Source of the DNA: Actinomycetota bacterium
GTDB lineage: Bacteria > Actinomycetota > Actinomycetes > Nanopelagicales > Nanopelagicaceae
NCBI GenBank assembly: GCA_947457445.1
Contig: CANGVO010000031.1
Span: forward strand, 1 to 9,478
Length of the DNA: 9,478 nt
Reading direction: 5' to 3'
The stretch's first letter is position 1. Every line of letters begins with the position of its first letter. This document shows, in pieces, positions 1 through 6,074 of the stretch. Under the pieces are notes generated by a model. That model was not told the DNA's origin and did not search any database. It saw nothing but the letters and a program-made list of their open reading frames with translations. Position numbers and translations under genes: made by a program.

Positions 1-405
1 CGACATGCTGGACATGAAGCATGGTTTGTCTTGGTAAACGCTCCGCGCCATGATTCATCGGGTGTTGATGGTTTTAATTGGAACGATAAAGACTTTAATC
101 AACGATATGCCATGAAAATTATTGACTCTTTGGAGGCGCGTGGCATTTCAATTCGTGAACGTTTAGAGATTCTGGAAGTTCGAACTCCCGCAGATTTGGA
201 AAGAACTGTCATGGCGCCGGGCGGTGCTATTTATGGAACTTCAAGTAATGGCGCGCGCTCTGCCTTTATGCGAGCCAAGAACCGTTCGCCGCTTCAAGGT
301 TTGTATTGCGTTGGCGGCTCCGCCCATCCCGGTGGAGGGTTGCCGCTTGTTGGATTAAGCGCCGAGATTGTTGCGCAAGCGATTGTAGGCAAAGCGAGCC
401 ACTAG
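1..405 (+). CDS. CrtI-family carotenoid desaturase (CrtD-like), C-terminal part, 5' truncated by window edge
   Basis: This is the last 134 residues of an FAD-dependent amine-oxidase-fold desaturase of the CrtI/CrtD/CrtN superfamily. The reading frame is open from base 1 and starts upstream of the window; the TTG at 31 is only an internal codon. The segment FVLVNAPRHD, then APGGAIYGTSSNGARSAF, and the terminal GLYCVGGSAHPGGGLPLVGL are the conserved C-terminal blocks that close the FAD site in this family. The ending differs from that of the complete CrtI at 2974-4458 (GTQPGVGVPMVLISGR), so the two are paralogues rather than copies. The HPGGGLPLV form is more like CrtD-type or other late-acting carotenoid desaturases, so this enzyme may act after lycopene; that is inference. 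Its last 51 bases overlap the convergent phosphatidyltransferase gene. The substrate cannot be fixed from this fragment. Confidence 0.85.
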   Translation, partial: RHAGHEAWFVLVNAPRHDSSGVDGFNWNDKDFNQRYAMKIIDSLEARGISIRERLEILEVRTPADLERTVMAPGGAIYGTSSNGARSAFMRAKNRSPLQGLYCVGGSAHPGGGLPLVGLSAEIVAQAIVGKASH

Positions 406-987
406 ATAAAAACTCCAAAGCTGTAAAACACATAGAACAGTAGAAACTGCAACCACTAAATCTAAACCAATTGCATATGCAACTAGTTCAATAAAAATAA
501 AACTAGCCCGCACCGGTCGTTCGGCCGGAGTTACTACTCCGACATCACTTATTCCTAAGCCACCAAGACGAGCTCGTGCGTATTCTTGAGTTGAAGCGAT
601 TACGTATGTAGCTAAAACAATCCATGCAGGTGCGCCAATTCGGTATGCCACATAAAACCAGAGCGCTTCGCTGATTCGATCGGCACTTGAATCCAAAATC
701 GCTCCGAATGAACTACTTCGATTTTGATAAATAGCCACGCTGCCATCAATACCGTCCGCATATAAAGATAAAACTAAAAGAGGAATCGTCCACAGAGATA
801 GCGGATTTAGCGCCATGACAATCGCAAGAATTATTCCAAGCAGAGTCAAGAAATTGGGAGTTATTCGTAGTGCTGTCATGAACTTAGCCGACCGGTAAGA
901 AATATTTAGCCAGGCTTTCACAATCCCTTTGATTTCAGCGTTGCCGTGAAGCAGGCTCCATTTGGCAAAGAAATCAGACTTGTTCAT
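355..987 (-). CDS. CDP-alcohol phosphatidyltransferase family membrane protein
   Basis: This 210-residue integral membrane enzyme belongs to the family that transfers a phosphatidyl or similar group from a CDP-activated lipid to an alcohol. The signature D-x2-D-G-x2-A-R-x8-G-x3-D-x3-D is recognisable at residues 78-103: D78, D81, G82, A85, G95, D99 and D103. The four metal and catalytic aspartates are therefore present, but the Arg after A85 is Ile86. Further family traits are ITPNFLT near 42-48 and the later YARARLGGLG (136-145) and AERPVR (155-160) blocks, which resemble the phosphatidylglycerol/phosphatidylinositol-phosphate synthase branch. Several hydrophobic segments fit about six membrane helices. 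Its ATG overlaps the metF stop (ATGA, 984-987), so translation is probably coupled to metF. Its 3' end overlaps the convergent desaturase. The acceptor alcohol is unknown; a lipid head-group role is likely, but not necessarily PgsA. Confidence 0.87.
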   Translation of the reverse strand: MNKSDFFAKWSLLHGNAEIKGIVKAWLNISYRSAKFMTALRITPNFLTLLGIILAIVMALNPLSLWTIPLLVLSLYADGIDGSVAIYQNRSSSFGAILDSSADRISEALWFYVAYRIGAPAWIVLATYVIASTQEYARARLGGLGISDVGVVTPAERPVRASFIFIELVAYAIGLDLVVAVSTVLCVLQLWSFYLVARFAYNRLRNNLGA

Positions 988-1853
988 GACCTTTTCTTAT
1001 CTTTTATTTGCGCAAAAATCTCGCGCGTTGCCGACGATGTATTCATTGTATAGAAATGCAGGCCAGGTACACCTGCCGTCAATAAATCTTCACAAAGTTC
1101 GGTAGCAATCTCAACACCTAATTTTCGGACATCTTCTGGGGAATCTTTAAGAGCCGTAAATCTTTCTCGCATTGGTGCAGGAATCGGAACTCCACTTAAT
1201 TCAGCCATACGATTTAATTGATTCACATTTGTTACTGGCAAAATTCCAGCAATGATTGGTAAATTAGAGCCGCGTTTGGCTAATCGATCAACGAGCGCTT
1301 TCCATTTATCTGCTTCAAAGAAGAACTGGGTGGTCGCAAATGCTGCGCCCGCTTTTTCTTTACGAAGTAAAACTTCAATATCTTGGTCTAGATTTAAACC
1401 AGAGGCAGGGTGCCCATCTGGAAAAGCCGCGACACCTATTGTGAATCCACCGACTTCGGCTGCAAGAGTTACTAACTCATCTGCATGATTTAACCCGCCT
1501 GGCGTTGGTGTCCATGGTGCACGTGGACCACCAGTTGGATCACCGCGGAGCGCCAATATGTTGTGAATGCCGGCTGACTTATAGCGAGCTAAAATTTCAA
1601 TTAACTCTTCGCGAGTGGAGCCAACACAAGTTAAGTGAGCGACCACAGGCAATTTTGTATGTTCGGTAATTTCGGATGTGATTCGTATGGTGCGGTCGCG
1701 TGTAGACCCACCTGCTCCATAAGTAACAGAAATGAAATCCGGGGCAATGGGTTCAAGCGCACTTATTGCGCTCCAAAGGCGATCTTCGCCCTCCTGATCC
1801 TTCGGCGGGAAGAACTCAAAGGAGTATGTGACGCTCTCGCCAATTCCAGTCAT
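984..1853 (-). CDS. metF: 5,10-methylenetetrahydrofolate reductase (MetF)
   Basis: MetF is a cytosolic FAD enzyme that reduces 5,10-methylene-THF to 5-methyl-THF, the methyl donor for methionine synthesis. The family blocks are clear (numbering from the ATG at 1853): YSFEFFPPKD near 10-19 with the catalytic-type Glu13, VTYGAGGSTRDRT at about 43-55, AHLTCVGST (72-80), LALRGDP (100-106) with the substrate-binding Asp105, and GLHFYTMN near the C-terminus. At 289 residues it has the usual length for bacterial MetF. The frame is open up to an ATG at 1910, but the conserved region begins only after Met20 of that version. The ATG at 1853 has GGAG (1863-1860) six bases upstream and is preferred. The ATG at 1865, which could be leaderless, is the alternative and adds four residues. 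The stop codon overlaps the start of the phosphatidyltransferase. Folate-dependent methylation has no obvious link to that partner. Confidence 0.95.
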   Translation of the reverse strand: MTGIGESVTYSFEFFPPKDQEGEDRLWSAISALEPIAPDFISVTYGAGGSTRDRTIRITSEITEHTKLPVVAHLTCVGSTREELIEILARYKSAGIHNILALRGDPTGGPRAPWTPTPGGLNHADELVTLAAEVGGFTIGVAAFPDGHPASGLNLDQDIEVLLRKEKAGAAFATTQFFFEADKWKALVDRLAKRGSNLPIIAGILPVTNVNQLNRMAELSGVPIPAPMRERFTALKDSPEDVRKLGVEIATELCEDLLTAGVPGLHFYTMNTSSATREIFAQIKDKKRS

Positions 1854-1871
1854 GCGCATCTCCATGTGGTC

Positions 1872-1881
1872 AGGGTACCGT
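1872..1881. promoter_or_regulatory. Putative symmetric divergent promoter between metF and crtE
   Basis: The 10 bases AGGGTACCGT contain a TAnnnT hexamer on each strand sharing the central TA: TACCGT (1876-1881) on plus and TACCCT (1877-1872) on minus. Six bases beyond each hexamer lies a possible start codon, GTG at 1888 on plus and ATG at 1865 on minus. This is the geometry of actinobacterial leaderless promoters. No good -35 box is seen on the plus side (TGCGCA at 1853-1858 is only a partial match). The call rests on hexamer spacing and symmetry and is inference. Confidence 0.4.
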
Positions 1882-1887
1882 TGCGCC

Positions 1888-2973
1888 GTGGTTAATGATG
1901 CGCGTGGCACGCTCCTTCAAGTTCGTCAGCAGGTTCAAACCGAACTGACCTCGTACTTAACATTGCAACGCGAATACCTAAGTGGCATCGGCTCCGAATT
2001 GATACCTGTATGCGATGCCCTCGAATCTTTCTTACTCGAAGGTGGAAAGCGGCTTCGCCCACTATTTGCATATGCCGGGTTCGCCGCAACAGGCAAGGTT
2101 GCAACACCTGCTGATATCCGCGCATTTACAAGTTTGGAATTATTGCAAGCTTGCGCGCTAATCCACGATGACTTAATGGATCGCTCCGATACTCGTCGTG
2201 GAAAACCGGCAATACATCGCCACTTTGAGAATTTACATCAAAGTCAAACCATGAACGGATTAGCAGATCAGTTTGGTGAAGCCGCTGCAGTTCTGCTTGG
2301 TGATCTTGCTTTAGTTTGGTCAGATCATTTACTTCATACTTCAGGTGTCTCTGATTCAGCACTTTTATCTGCGCTTTCGGTTCACGATGAAATGCGCATC
2401 GAACTTATGGCTGGGCAATATTTAGATGTTCGCGAAGCCGGCGAAAAGACTCCTAGCGTTGATCGCTCTTTGCGCATCGCACGGTATAAATCTGGGAAAT
2501 ATACAATCGAGCGACCACTTCATTTGGGTGCATCACTTGCGGTTATTGATCGCGCCGAGAGATCGCAGCTGATAAATGTTCTCAGTGCATACGGTCTGCC
2601 ACTTGGTGAAGCTTTTCAGCTTCGAGATGACTTGCTCGGAATCTTCGGTGATCCATCGGTAACCGGCAAACCAGCAGGTGACGACATTCGCGAGGGCAAG
2701 CGCACCGTGCTAATGGCTATGACTCTCGAGCGCGCAGATCAGTCCTCCTCTCAGATAATCACCGCAGCGCTCGGGCGAGAAGATTTGACCACCGATCAAA
2801 TTGAAGAGATTCGCGCACTGATCATCGCTACAGGAGCGGTCAAAGATGTCGAAGATCTCATCGAAGGGCTGCTTTCCAACGCGCTAACTGCGGCAAACTC
2901 TGCTGAAATTGCTCCTTCAGCACGCGAGTTATTAATCGAACTCGCAACAACAGCAACGCGTAGGAGTCACTAA
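1888..2973 (+). CDS. crtE: Geranylgeranyl diphosphate synthase / polyprenyl synthetase (CrtE/IdsA type)
   Basis: This trans-isoprenyl diphosphate synthase condenses IPP with allylic diphosphates. Next to crtI and crtB its product is most likely the C20 GGPP used for carotenoids. Numbering from the GTG at 1888 (361 residues), visible motifs are GGKRLRP (52-58), the first Asp-rich motif DDLMD (94-98) followed by RRGKP, KSGKYT (201-206), and the second Asp-rich region QLRDDLLGIFGD (244-255) followed by GKPAGDDIREGK. The frame is open upstream to an ATG at 1828, but that would overlap the metF 5' end and add residues not expected in the family. GTG 1888 is chosen because it sits six bases after a TAnnnT hexamer, although no good Shine-Dalgarno precedes it. 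The stop TAA abuts the ATG of crtI. A divergent metF/polyprenyl-synthase pair is also known in mycobacteria and corynebacteria (IdsA-type). Chain length cannot be proven by eye. Confidence 0.9.
   Translation: MVNDARGTLLQVRQQVQTELTSYLTLQREYLSGIGSELIPVCDALESFLLEGGKRLRPLFAYAGFAATGKVATPADIRAFTSLELLQACALIHDDLMDRSDTRRGKPAIHRHFENLHQSQTMNGLADQFGEAAAVLLGDLALVWSDHLLHTSGVSDSALLSALSVHDEMRIELMAGQYLDVREAGEKTPSVDRSLRIARYKSGKYTIERPLHLGASLAVIDRAERSQLINVLSAYGLPLGEAFQLRDDLLGIFGDPSVTGKPAGDDIREGKRTVLMAMTLERADQSSSQIITAALGREDLTTDQIEEIRALIIATGAVKDVEDLIEGLLSNALTAANSAEIAPSARELLIELATTATRRSH
2962..2966 (+). promoter_or_regulatory. Shine-Dalgarno of crtI inside crtE
   Basis: AGGAG lies in the last codons of crtE, seven bases before the crtI ATG at 2974. 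It fixes that start and allows independent initiation on top of coupling through the TAAATG stop/start junction. Confidence 0.75.
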
Positions 2974-4458
2974 ATGCCAGCAAAAGTTAAGGGACCAACC
3001 GATCATGTTGTCGTCGTTGGTGCAGGTCTTGCTGGATTAAGCGCCGCACTTCGTCTGGCAGGTGCTGGTCGCAAAGTAACTGTCATCGAACGCGAAAGTG
3101 TTCCTGGTGGGCGAAATGGTCTTCTGGAAAAAGATGGATACTCATTTGATACAGGACCTTCCGTTTTGACTATGCCTTCTCTAATTCAAGATGCCTTTAG
3201 CTGCGTCGGCGAAGATATGAAAGATTGGCTAGAACTTTCACCACTTAAACCCCTCTACCGCGCTTTTTATCATGACGGTTCACAGATCGATGTACACGCA
3301 AATACAGCAGAGATGGAAGAGGAAATTCGTCGTACAGTAAGTGCCGAAGAAGCGCTGGGCTATCGCAATTATGTTGATTTTGTTACCAAGTTATATAAGT
3401 ACGAGATGAACGACTTTATCGATCGCAATATTGATTCACCACTTAACTTGCTAACCCCTAACTTGGCCCGTCTAATCGCACTTGGTGGGTTTAGACGTCT
3501 TTCACCTAAGGTAAATCAGTTCCTTAAAGATCCGCGACTACAAAAGGTTTACTCCTTCCAAGCAATGTATGCCGGAGTAAGTCCGCAACAAGCGTTAGCA
3601 ATTTACGCTGTGATCGCCTATATGGATTCAGTAAATGGTGTTTTCTTCCCTAAGGGTGGCATGCACGCGGTTCCGCGAGCACTTGCTGCTGCGGCGCAAA
3701 AGCACGGAGTAACATTCAAATACAACACAACTATTACGCGTTTAGAAGTCGAAAATTCACGCGCCAAGGCGGTTATCACCGATACTGGTGAGCGAATCGC
3801 GTGTGATGTTGTGGTGATGAATCCAGATTTGCCAGTTGTTTGGCGCGATTTGCTCGGCAAGACTCCTTTATCTATCAAGCGCCTAAAGTATTCACCATCT
3901 TGTGCCACCTTGTTGGTCGGTTCTTCCAAGAAATATGATCATGTAGCCCACCACAACATCCACTTTGGTAAGTCATGGGATGGCGTATTTGATGAATTAA
4001 TTAAGAAGAAGACTTTAATGTCTGATCCATCCGTGTTGGTAACAATTCCAACAAAAGATGATGAAGCACTTGCACCAGCGGGTAAGGAGAGTTACTACAT
4101 CCTCTATCCGACTCCCAACTTAGATGCCGATATTGATTGGAAAACACAAGCTCGTCCATACCGTGATCACATGATTAAGACGCTTGAGGATCGTGGTTAC
4201 ACCGGCTTCGGAGATTCTATTGAGACTGAAGTTATGACAACACCGCTTGATTGGCAGGCACAAGGCATGGAACGTGGCGCACCATTTGCAAGTGCGCACA
4301 CCTTCTTCCAAACCGGTCCGTTCCGCCCAAGAAATATTGCAGCAGGTTTTGAAAATGTTGTTTTTGCTGGATCTGGAACACAACCTGGTGTTGGCGTTCC
4401 GATGGTATTGATTTCAGGCCGCCTAGCGGCAGAACGAATCGTGGGTCCGGTTAAGTAA
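2974..4458 (+). CDS. crtI: Phytoene desaturase (CrtI)
   Basis: CrtI is a 494-residue, membrane-associated FAD-dependent desaturase that introduces double bases' worth of conjugation into phytoene, normally yielding neurosporene or lycopene. The N-terminal dinucleotide-binding fold reads VVVVGAGLAGLSAALRLA (about 12-29, with G16, G18 and G21), ends in the acidic Glu39 of VTVIERE, and continues into PGGRNG and DTGPSVLTMP, all hallmark CrtI segments. The C-terminal FAD-closing block GSGTQPGVGVPMVLISGR lies near residues 466-483. Length is normal for bacterial CrtI. Start and stop are unambiguous: AGGAG is seven bases upstream, and the gene directly abuts crtE (TAAATG) and crtB (TAAGTG), so all three are surely co-transcribed. 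The number of desaturation steps cannot be read from sequence. Diapophytoene desaturase (CrtN) is a less likely alternative given the C40-type neighbours. Confidence 0.94.
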   Translation: MPAKVKGPTDHVVVVGAGLAGLSAALRLAGAGRKVTVIERESVPGGRNGLLEKDGYSFDTGPSVLTMPSLIQDAFSCVGEDMKDWLELSPLKPLYRAFYHDGSQIDVHANTAEMEEEIRRTVSAEEALGYRNYVDFVTKLYKYEMNDFIDRNIDSPLNLLTPNLARLIALGGFRRLSPKVNQFLKDPRLQKVYSFQAMYAGVSPQQALAIYAVIAYMDSVNGVFFPKGGMHAVPRALAAAAQKHGVTFKYNTTITRLEVENSRAKAVITDTGERIACDVVVMNPDLPVVWRDLLGKTPLSIKRLKYSPSCATLLVGSSKKYDHVAHHNIHFGKSWDGVFDELIKKKTLMSDPSVLVTIPTKDDEALAPAGKESYYILYPTPNLDADIDWKTQARPYRDHMIKTLEDRGYTGFGDSIETEVMTTPLDWQAQGMERGAPFASAHTFFQTGPFRPRNIAAGFENVVFAGSGTQPGVGVPMVLISGRLAAERIVGPVK

Positions 4459-5364
4459 GTGAGCGAACTTAACGCTGCAGGAATTCATGATCCAGAGCTT
4501 CGCGCTTCATATGCAGAATGCAAAAGGCTTAATTCGCTCCACGGCAAAACTTATTATTTAGCAACTTTGTTACTGCCAGCCGCTAAGCGTCCATTTGTCC
4601 ACGCACTTTACGGTTTTGCCCGATATGCAGATGAAATTGTTGATGACTTGTCTTCAACTCTCTCCCCCGAAGAAAAAGCAAAGGTCCTACGCGATTGGAG
4701 CGCTGAAGTTCTTGCCGGGCTTAAATCAGGAAAAACTAGCGATGCCGTTGGTAAGGCGCTGATTGATACCGTTAAACGCTTTGATATTCCACATCAACAC
4801 TTTGTTGATTTCTTGCATTCAATGGAAATGGATTTAACTGTTACCGAATACAAGACTTTTGAAGACTTGTACGAATACGTTTATGGGTCGGCAGCGGTAA
4901 TTGGATTGGAAATGGTGCCGATTCTGGGTGGGGACACCGTCAATTCCTTATCGGCAGCTAAAGACCTTGGCGTTGCCTTTCAACTAGCCAATTTCATACG
5001 TGATGTGGCCGAAGATCTAGATCGTGGTCGCATCTACTTACCAATTGAAGAATTAGCTGAGCACGGCGTGACTCCAGAGATGTTGCGTGCGCGAGTGCTT
5101 ACACCGCAAATAATCAGCGCACTCAAATTTCAGATCGCACGAGTCCGTCAATTACAGAAGTCCGCAGAACCAGGGATCGCACTTTTAGATAAAACCAGCC
5201 AGCCATGCATTCGTGCTGCGAGCGAGTTGTATTGCGGAATCGTTGATGAAGTAGAAAAAATTGGATACGACATATTTAACAAGCGGGCCAAAACATCGAA
5301 TGCGCGACGGGCCCGTGTCGCAGGTCGCGCCTATATAGACGCAGTTTTGGCACGCATCGGCTAA
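4459..5364 (+). CDS. crtB: Phytoene synthase (CrtB)
   Basis: CrtB is a trans-isoprenyl diphosphate synthase of the squalene/phytoene synthase family that joins two GGPP head to head to form phytoene. Visible motifs are HALYGFARYADEIVDD (48-63) with the first Asp-rich DEIVD (58-62), YVYGSAAVIGLEM (140-152), and the second metal-binding motif NFIRDVAEDLDRGRIYLP (178-195) with D182, E185 and D186. The 301-residue length is typical. The start is a GTG placed immediately after the crtI stop (TAAGTG). No convincing Shine-Dalgarno precedes it, so initiation probably relies on ribosomes finishing crtI. Squalene or 4,4'-diapophytoene synthases share the fold, but the association with CrtE and CrtI favours phytoene. 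No terminator is visible after the stop; the TPP riboswitch begins within five bases. Confidence 0.94.
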   Translation: MSELNAAGIHDPELRASYAECKRLNSLHGKTYYLATLLLPAAKRPFVHALYGFARYADEIVDDLSSTLSPEEKAKVLRDWSAEVLAGLKSGKTSDAVGKALIDTVKRFDIPHQHFVDFLHSMEMDLTVTEYKTFEDLYEYVYGSAAVIGLEMVPILGGDTVNSLSAAKDLGVAFQLANFIRDVAEDLDRGRIYLPIEELAEHGVTPEMLRARVLTPQIISALKFQIARVRQLQKSAEPGIALLDKTSQPCIRAASELYCGIVDEVEKIGYDIFNKRAKTSNARRARVAGRAYIDAVLARIG

Positions 5365-5368
5365 AGTA

Positions 5369-5455
5369 TTTCTTGCGGGAGCCAGTAATTCGGCTGAGAG
5401 GATCTGAGATTCAGATCGACCGCTAGACCCGTCCGGTAATGCGGACGTGGAAAGG
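5369..5455 (+). ncRNA. TPP riboswitch (THI element) in the pnuT leader
   Basis: The leader folds by hand into a TPP aptamer. P1 is TTTC (5369-5372) with GAAA (5450-5453), short and weak. P2 is GCGG (5375-5378) with CCGC (5420-5423). P3 is AGCC (5380-5383) with GGCT (5392-5395). The invariant pyrimidine-sensing CTGAGA is at 5394-5399. A perfect seven-pair P3a hairpin follows, GATCTGA (5401-5407) with TCAGATC (5411-5417). P5 is GTCCG (5431-5435) with CGGAC (5442-5446) and closes a GTAATG loop, matching the family's TAATG block, and is followed by CGTGG. The 3' P1 strand overlaps AAAGG (5451-5455), the likely Shine-Dalgarno of pnuT, so ligand binding should block translation; there is no terminator hairpin. 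No strong promoter is evident; TATATA (5332-5337) inside crtB is the best candidate, and read-through from the crt genes is possible. Confidence 0.88.
5451..5455 (+). promoter_or_regulatory. Shine-Dalgarno of pnuT, overlapping riboswitch P1
   Basis: AAAGG lies seven bases before the ATG at 5463. Its first three bases also form the 3' strand of riboswitch P1, which suggests translational control by TPP. It selects 5463 over the in-frame ATG at 5439, which lies inside the aptamer's P5 loop. Confidence 0.65.
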
Positions 5456-5462
5456 TTTAAAA

Positions 5463-6074
5463 ATGCCATCAATTTACAATTTTCTTTCTAACAATGTGGC
5501 CACAATCCTGGGTTATGACCTGAGCTATCTTGAATTATTAGCAGTCGTAACTTCATTCATCGGAGTTGCACTTGGTATTTCAGGTAAGCGTATTACGTGG
5601 CCATGGTGGGCCATTAGTTCGGTGCTCTATGGAATTTTATTTATTCAATGGGAGCTCTACGCAAGTGCTGCATTACAGATAGTTTTTATCGCAGCTGCAA
5701 TCTTGGGATGGTTTGGTTGGGAGCCAACAGGTGCTCGACCAGGTGCGCTGACACATACTCATCGCGCTTTGATCGTTATTGCAATAGTCGCAGCAACTCT
5801 AGCGCTAGCGCCTGTTCTTAAATCTATGGGAGCGGCATCCACATACGCCGACGCTATTCTCTTCTTTGGAAGTTTGAGTGCACAAATTCTTATGGTTTAT
5901 GAAAAATATGAAAACTGGGTTTTATGGCTAGTTGTCGATGCCGGGTATGTTGCACTCTATGCATCTCAAGACTTGCCTTTCACAACCTTGCTTTATGCTG
6001 CATTTACAGTGTTAGCTGCTATGGGATGGAGTAGATGGTATGGAGCTCATCGCAGCGCTACAAGATCTCTGTAG
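5463..6074 (+). CDS. pnuT: PnuC-family vitamin transporter, probable thiamine transporter PnuT
   Basis: This 203-residue multi-spanning membrane protein is of the PnuC family, passive carriers for vitamins that are then trapped by phosphorylation inside the cell. Family features are WPWWAISSVLYGILF, the LQIVF...GWFGW segment, and the C-terminal half with ADAILFFGSLSAQILM, KYENWVLWLVVDAGYVALY, LPFTTLLYAAF and a closing GWSRW. About seven hydrophobic helices are apparent. PnuC itself takes nicotinamide riboside and PnuX riboflavin. Here the TPP riboswitch directly upstream argues for thiamine (PnuT), an association established for this family. The ATG at 5463 is used because the frame's earlier ATG (5439) is part of the riboswitch loop. 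The 3' end overlaps the following P-loop kinase by 35 bases. Substrate assignment rests on the regulatory context, not on binding residues. Confidence 0.88.
   Translation: MPSIYNFLSNNVATILGYDLSYLELLAVVTSFIGVALGISGKRITWPWWAISSVLYGILFIQWELYASAALQIVFIAAAILGWFGWEPTGARPGALTHTHRALIVIAIVAATLALAPVLKSMGAASTYADAILFFGSLSAQILMVYEKYENWVLWLVVDAGYVALYASQDLPFTTLLYAAFTVLAAMGWSRWYGAHRSATRSL
6028..6031 (+). promoter_or_regulatory. Shine-Dalgarno of the P-loop kinase, inside pnuT
   Basis: GGAG sits eight bases before the ATG at 6040, within the pnuT coding region, and supports an overlapping start rather than a later one. Confidence 0.6.

Noticed and set aside
1828..1887. Extended N-terminus for crtE from ATG 1828 or ATG 1864
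   Set aside because: It would run antisense into the metF 5' end, adds residues with no family match, and neither ATG has a Shine-Dalgarno. GTG 1888 fits the promoter spacing better.
1854..1910. Extended N-terminus for metF from ATG 1910
   Set aside because: The added residues precede the conserved TYSFEFFPPK block without family similarity and would overlap crtE. ATG 1853 has a well-spaced GGAG.
3618..3929. Minus-strand open frame of about 100 codons inside crtI, and similar frames antisense to crtB, the PASTA kinase and nfo
   Set aside because: They lie wholly within strongly supported genes, show no recognisable motif and have no convincing start signals; they are reading-frame shadows.
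5307..5316. ACGGGCCCGT perfect palindrome near the end of crtB as a terminator
   Set aside because: It has no loop, lies well inside the coding region and is not followed by a T run, so it is probably chance.
5362..5367. TAAAGT as the -10 box for the riboswitch transcript
   Set aside because: Transcription would begin around 5374 and cut off the 5' strand of P1, and no -35 box is visible.
5401..5417. GATCTGA/TCAGATC hairpin as a stand-alone terminator after crtB
   Set aside because: There is no T tract after it, and it fits exactly as the P3a arm of the TPP aptamer.
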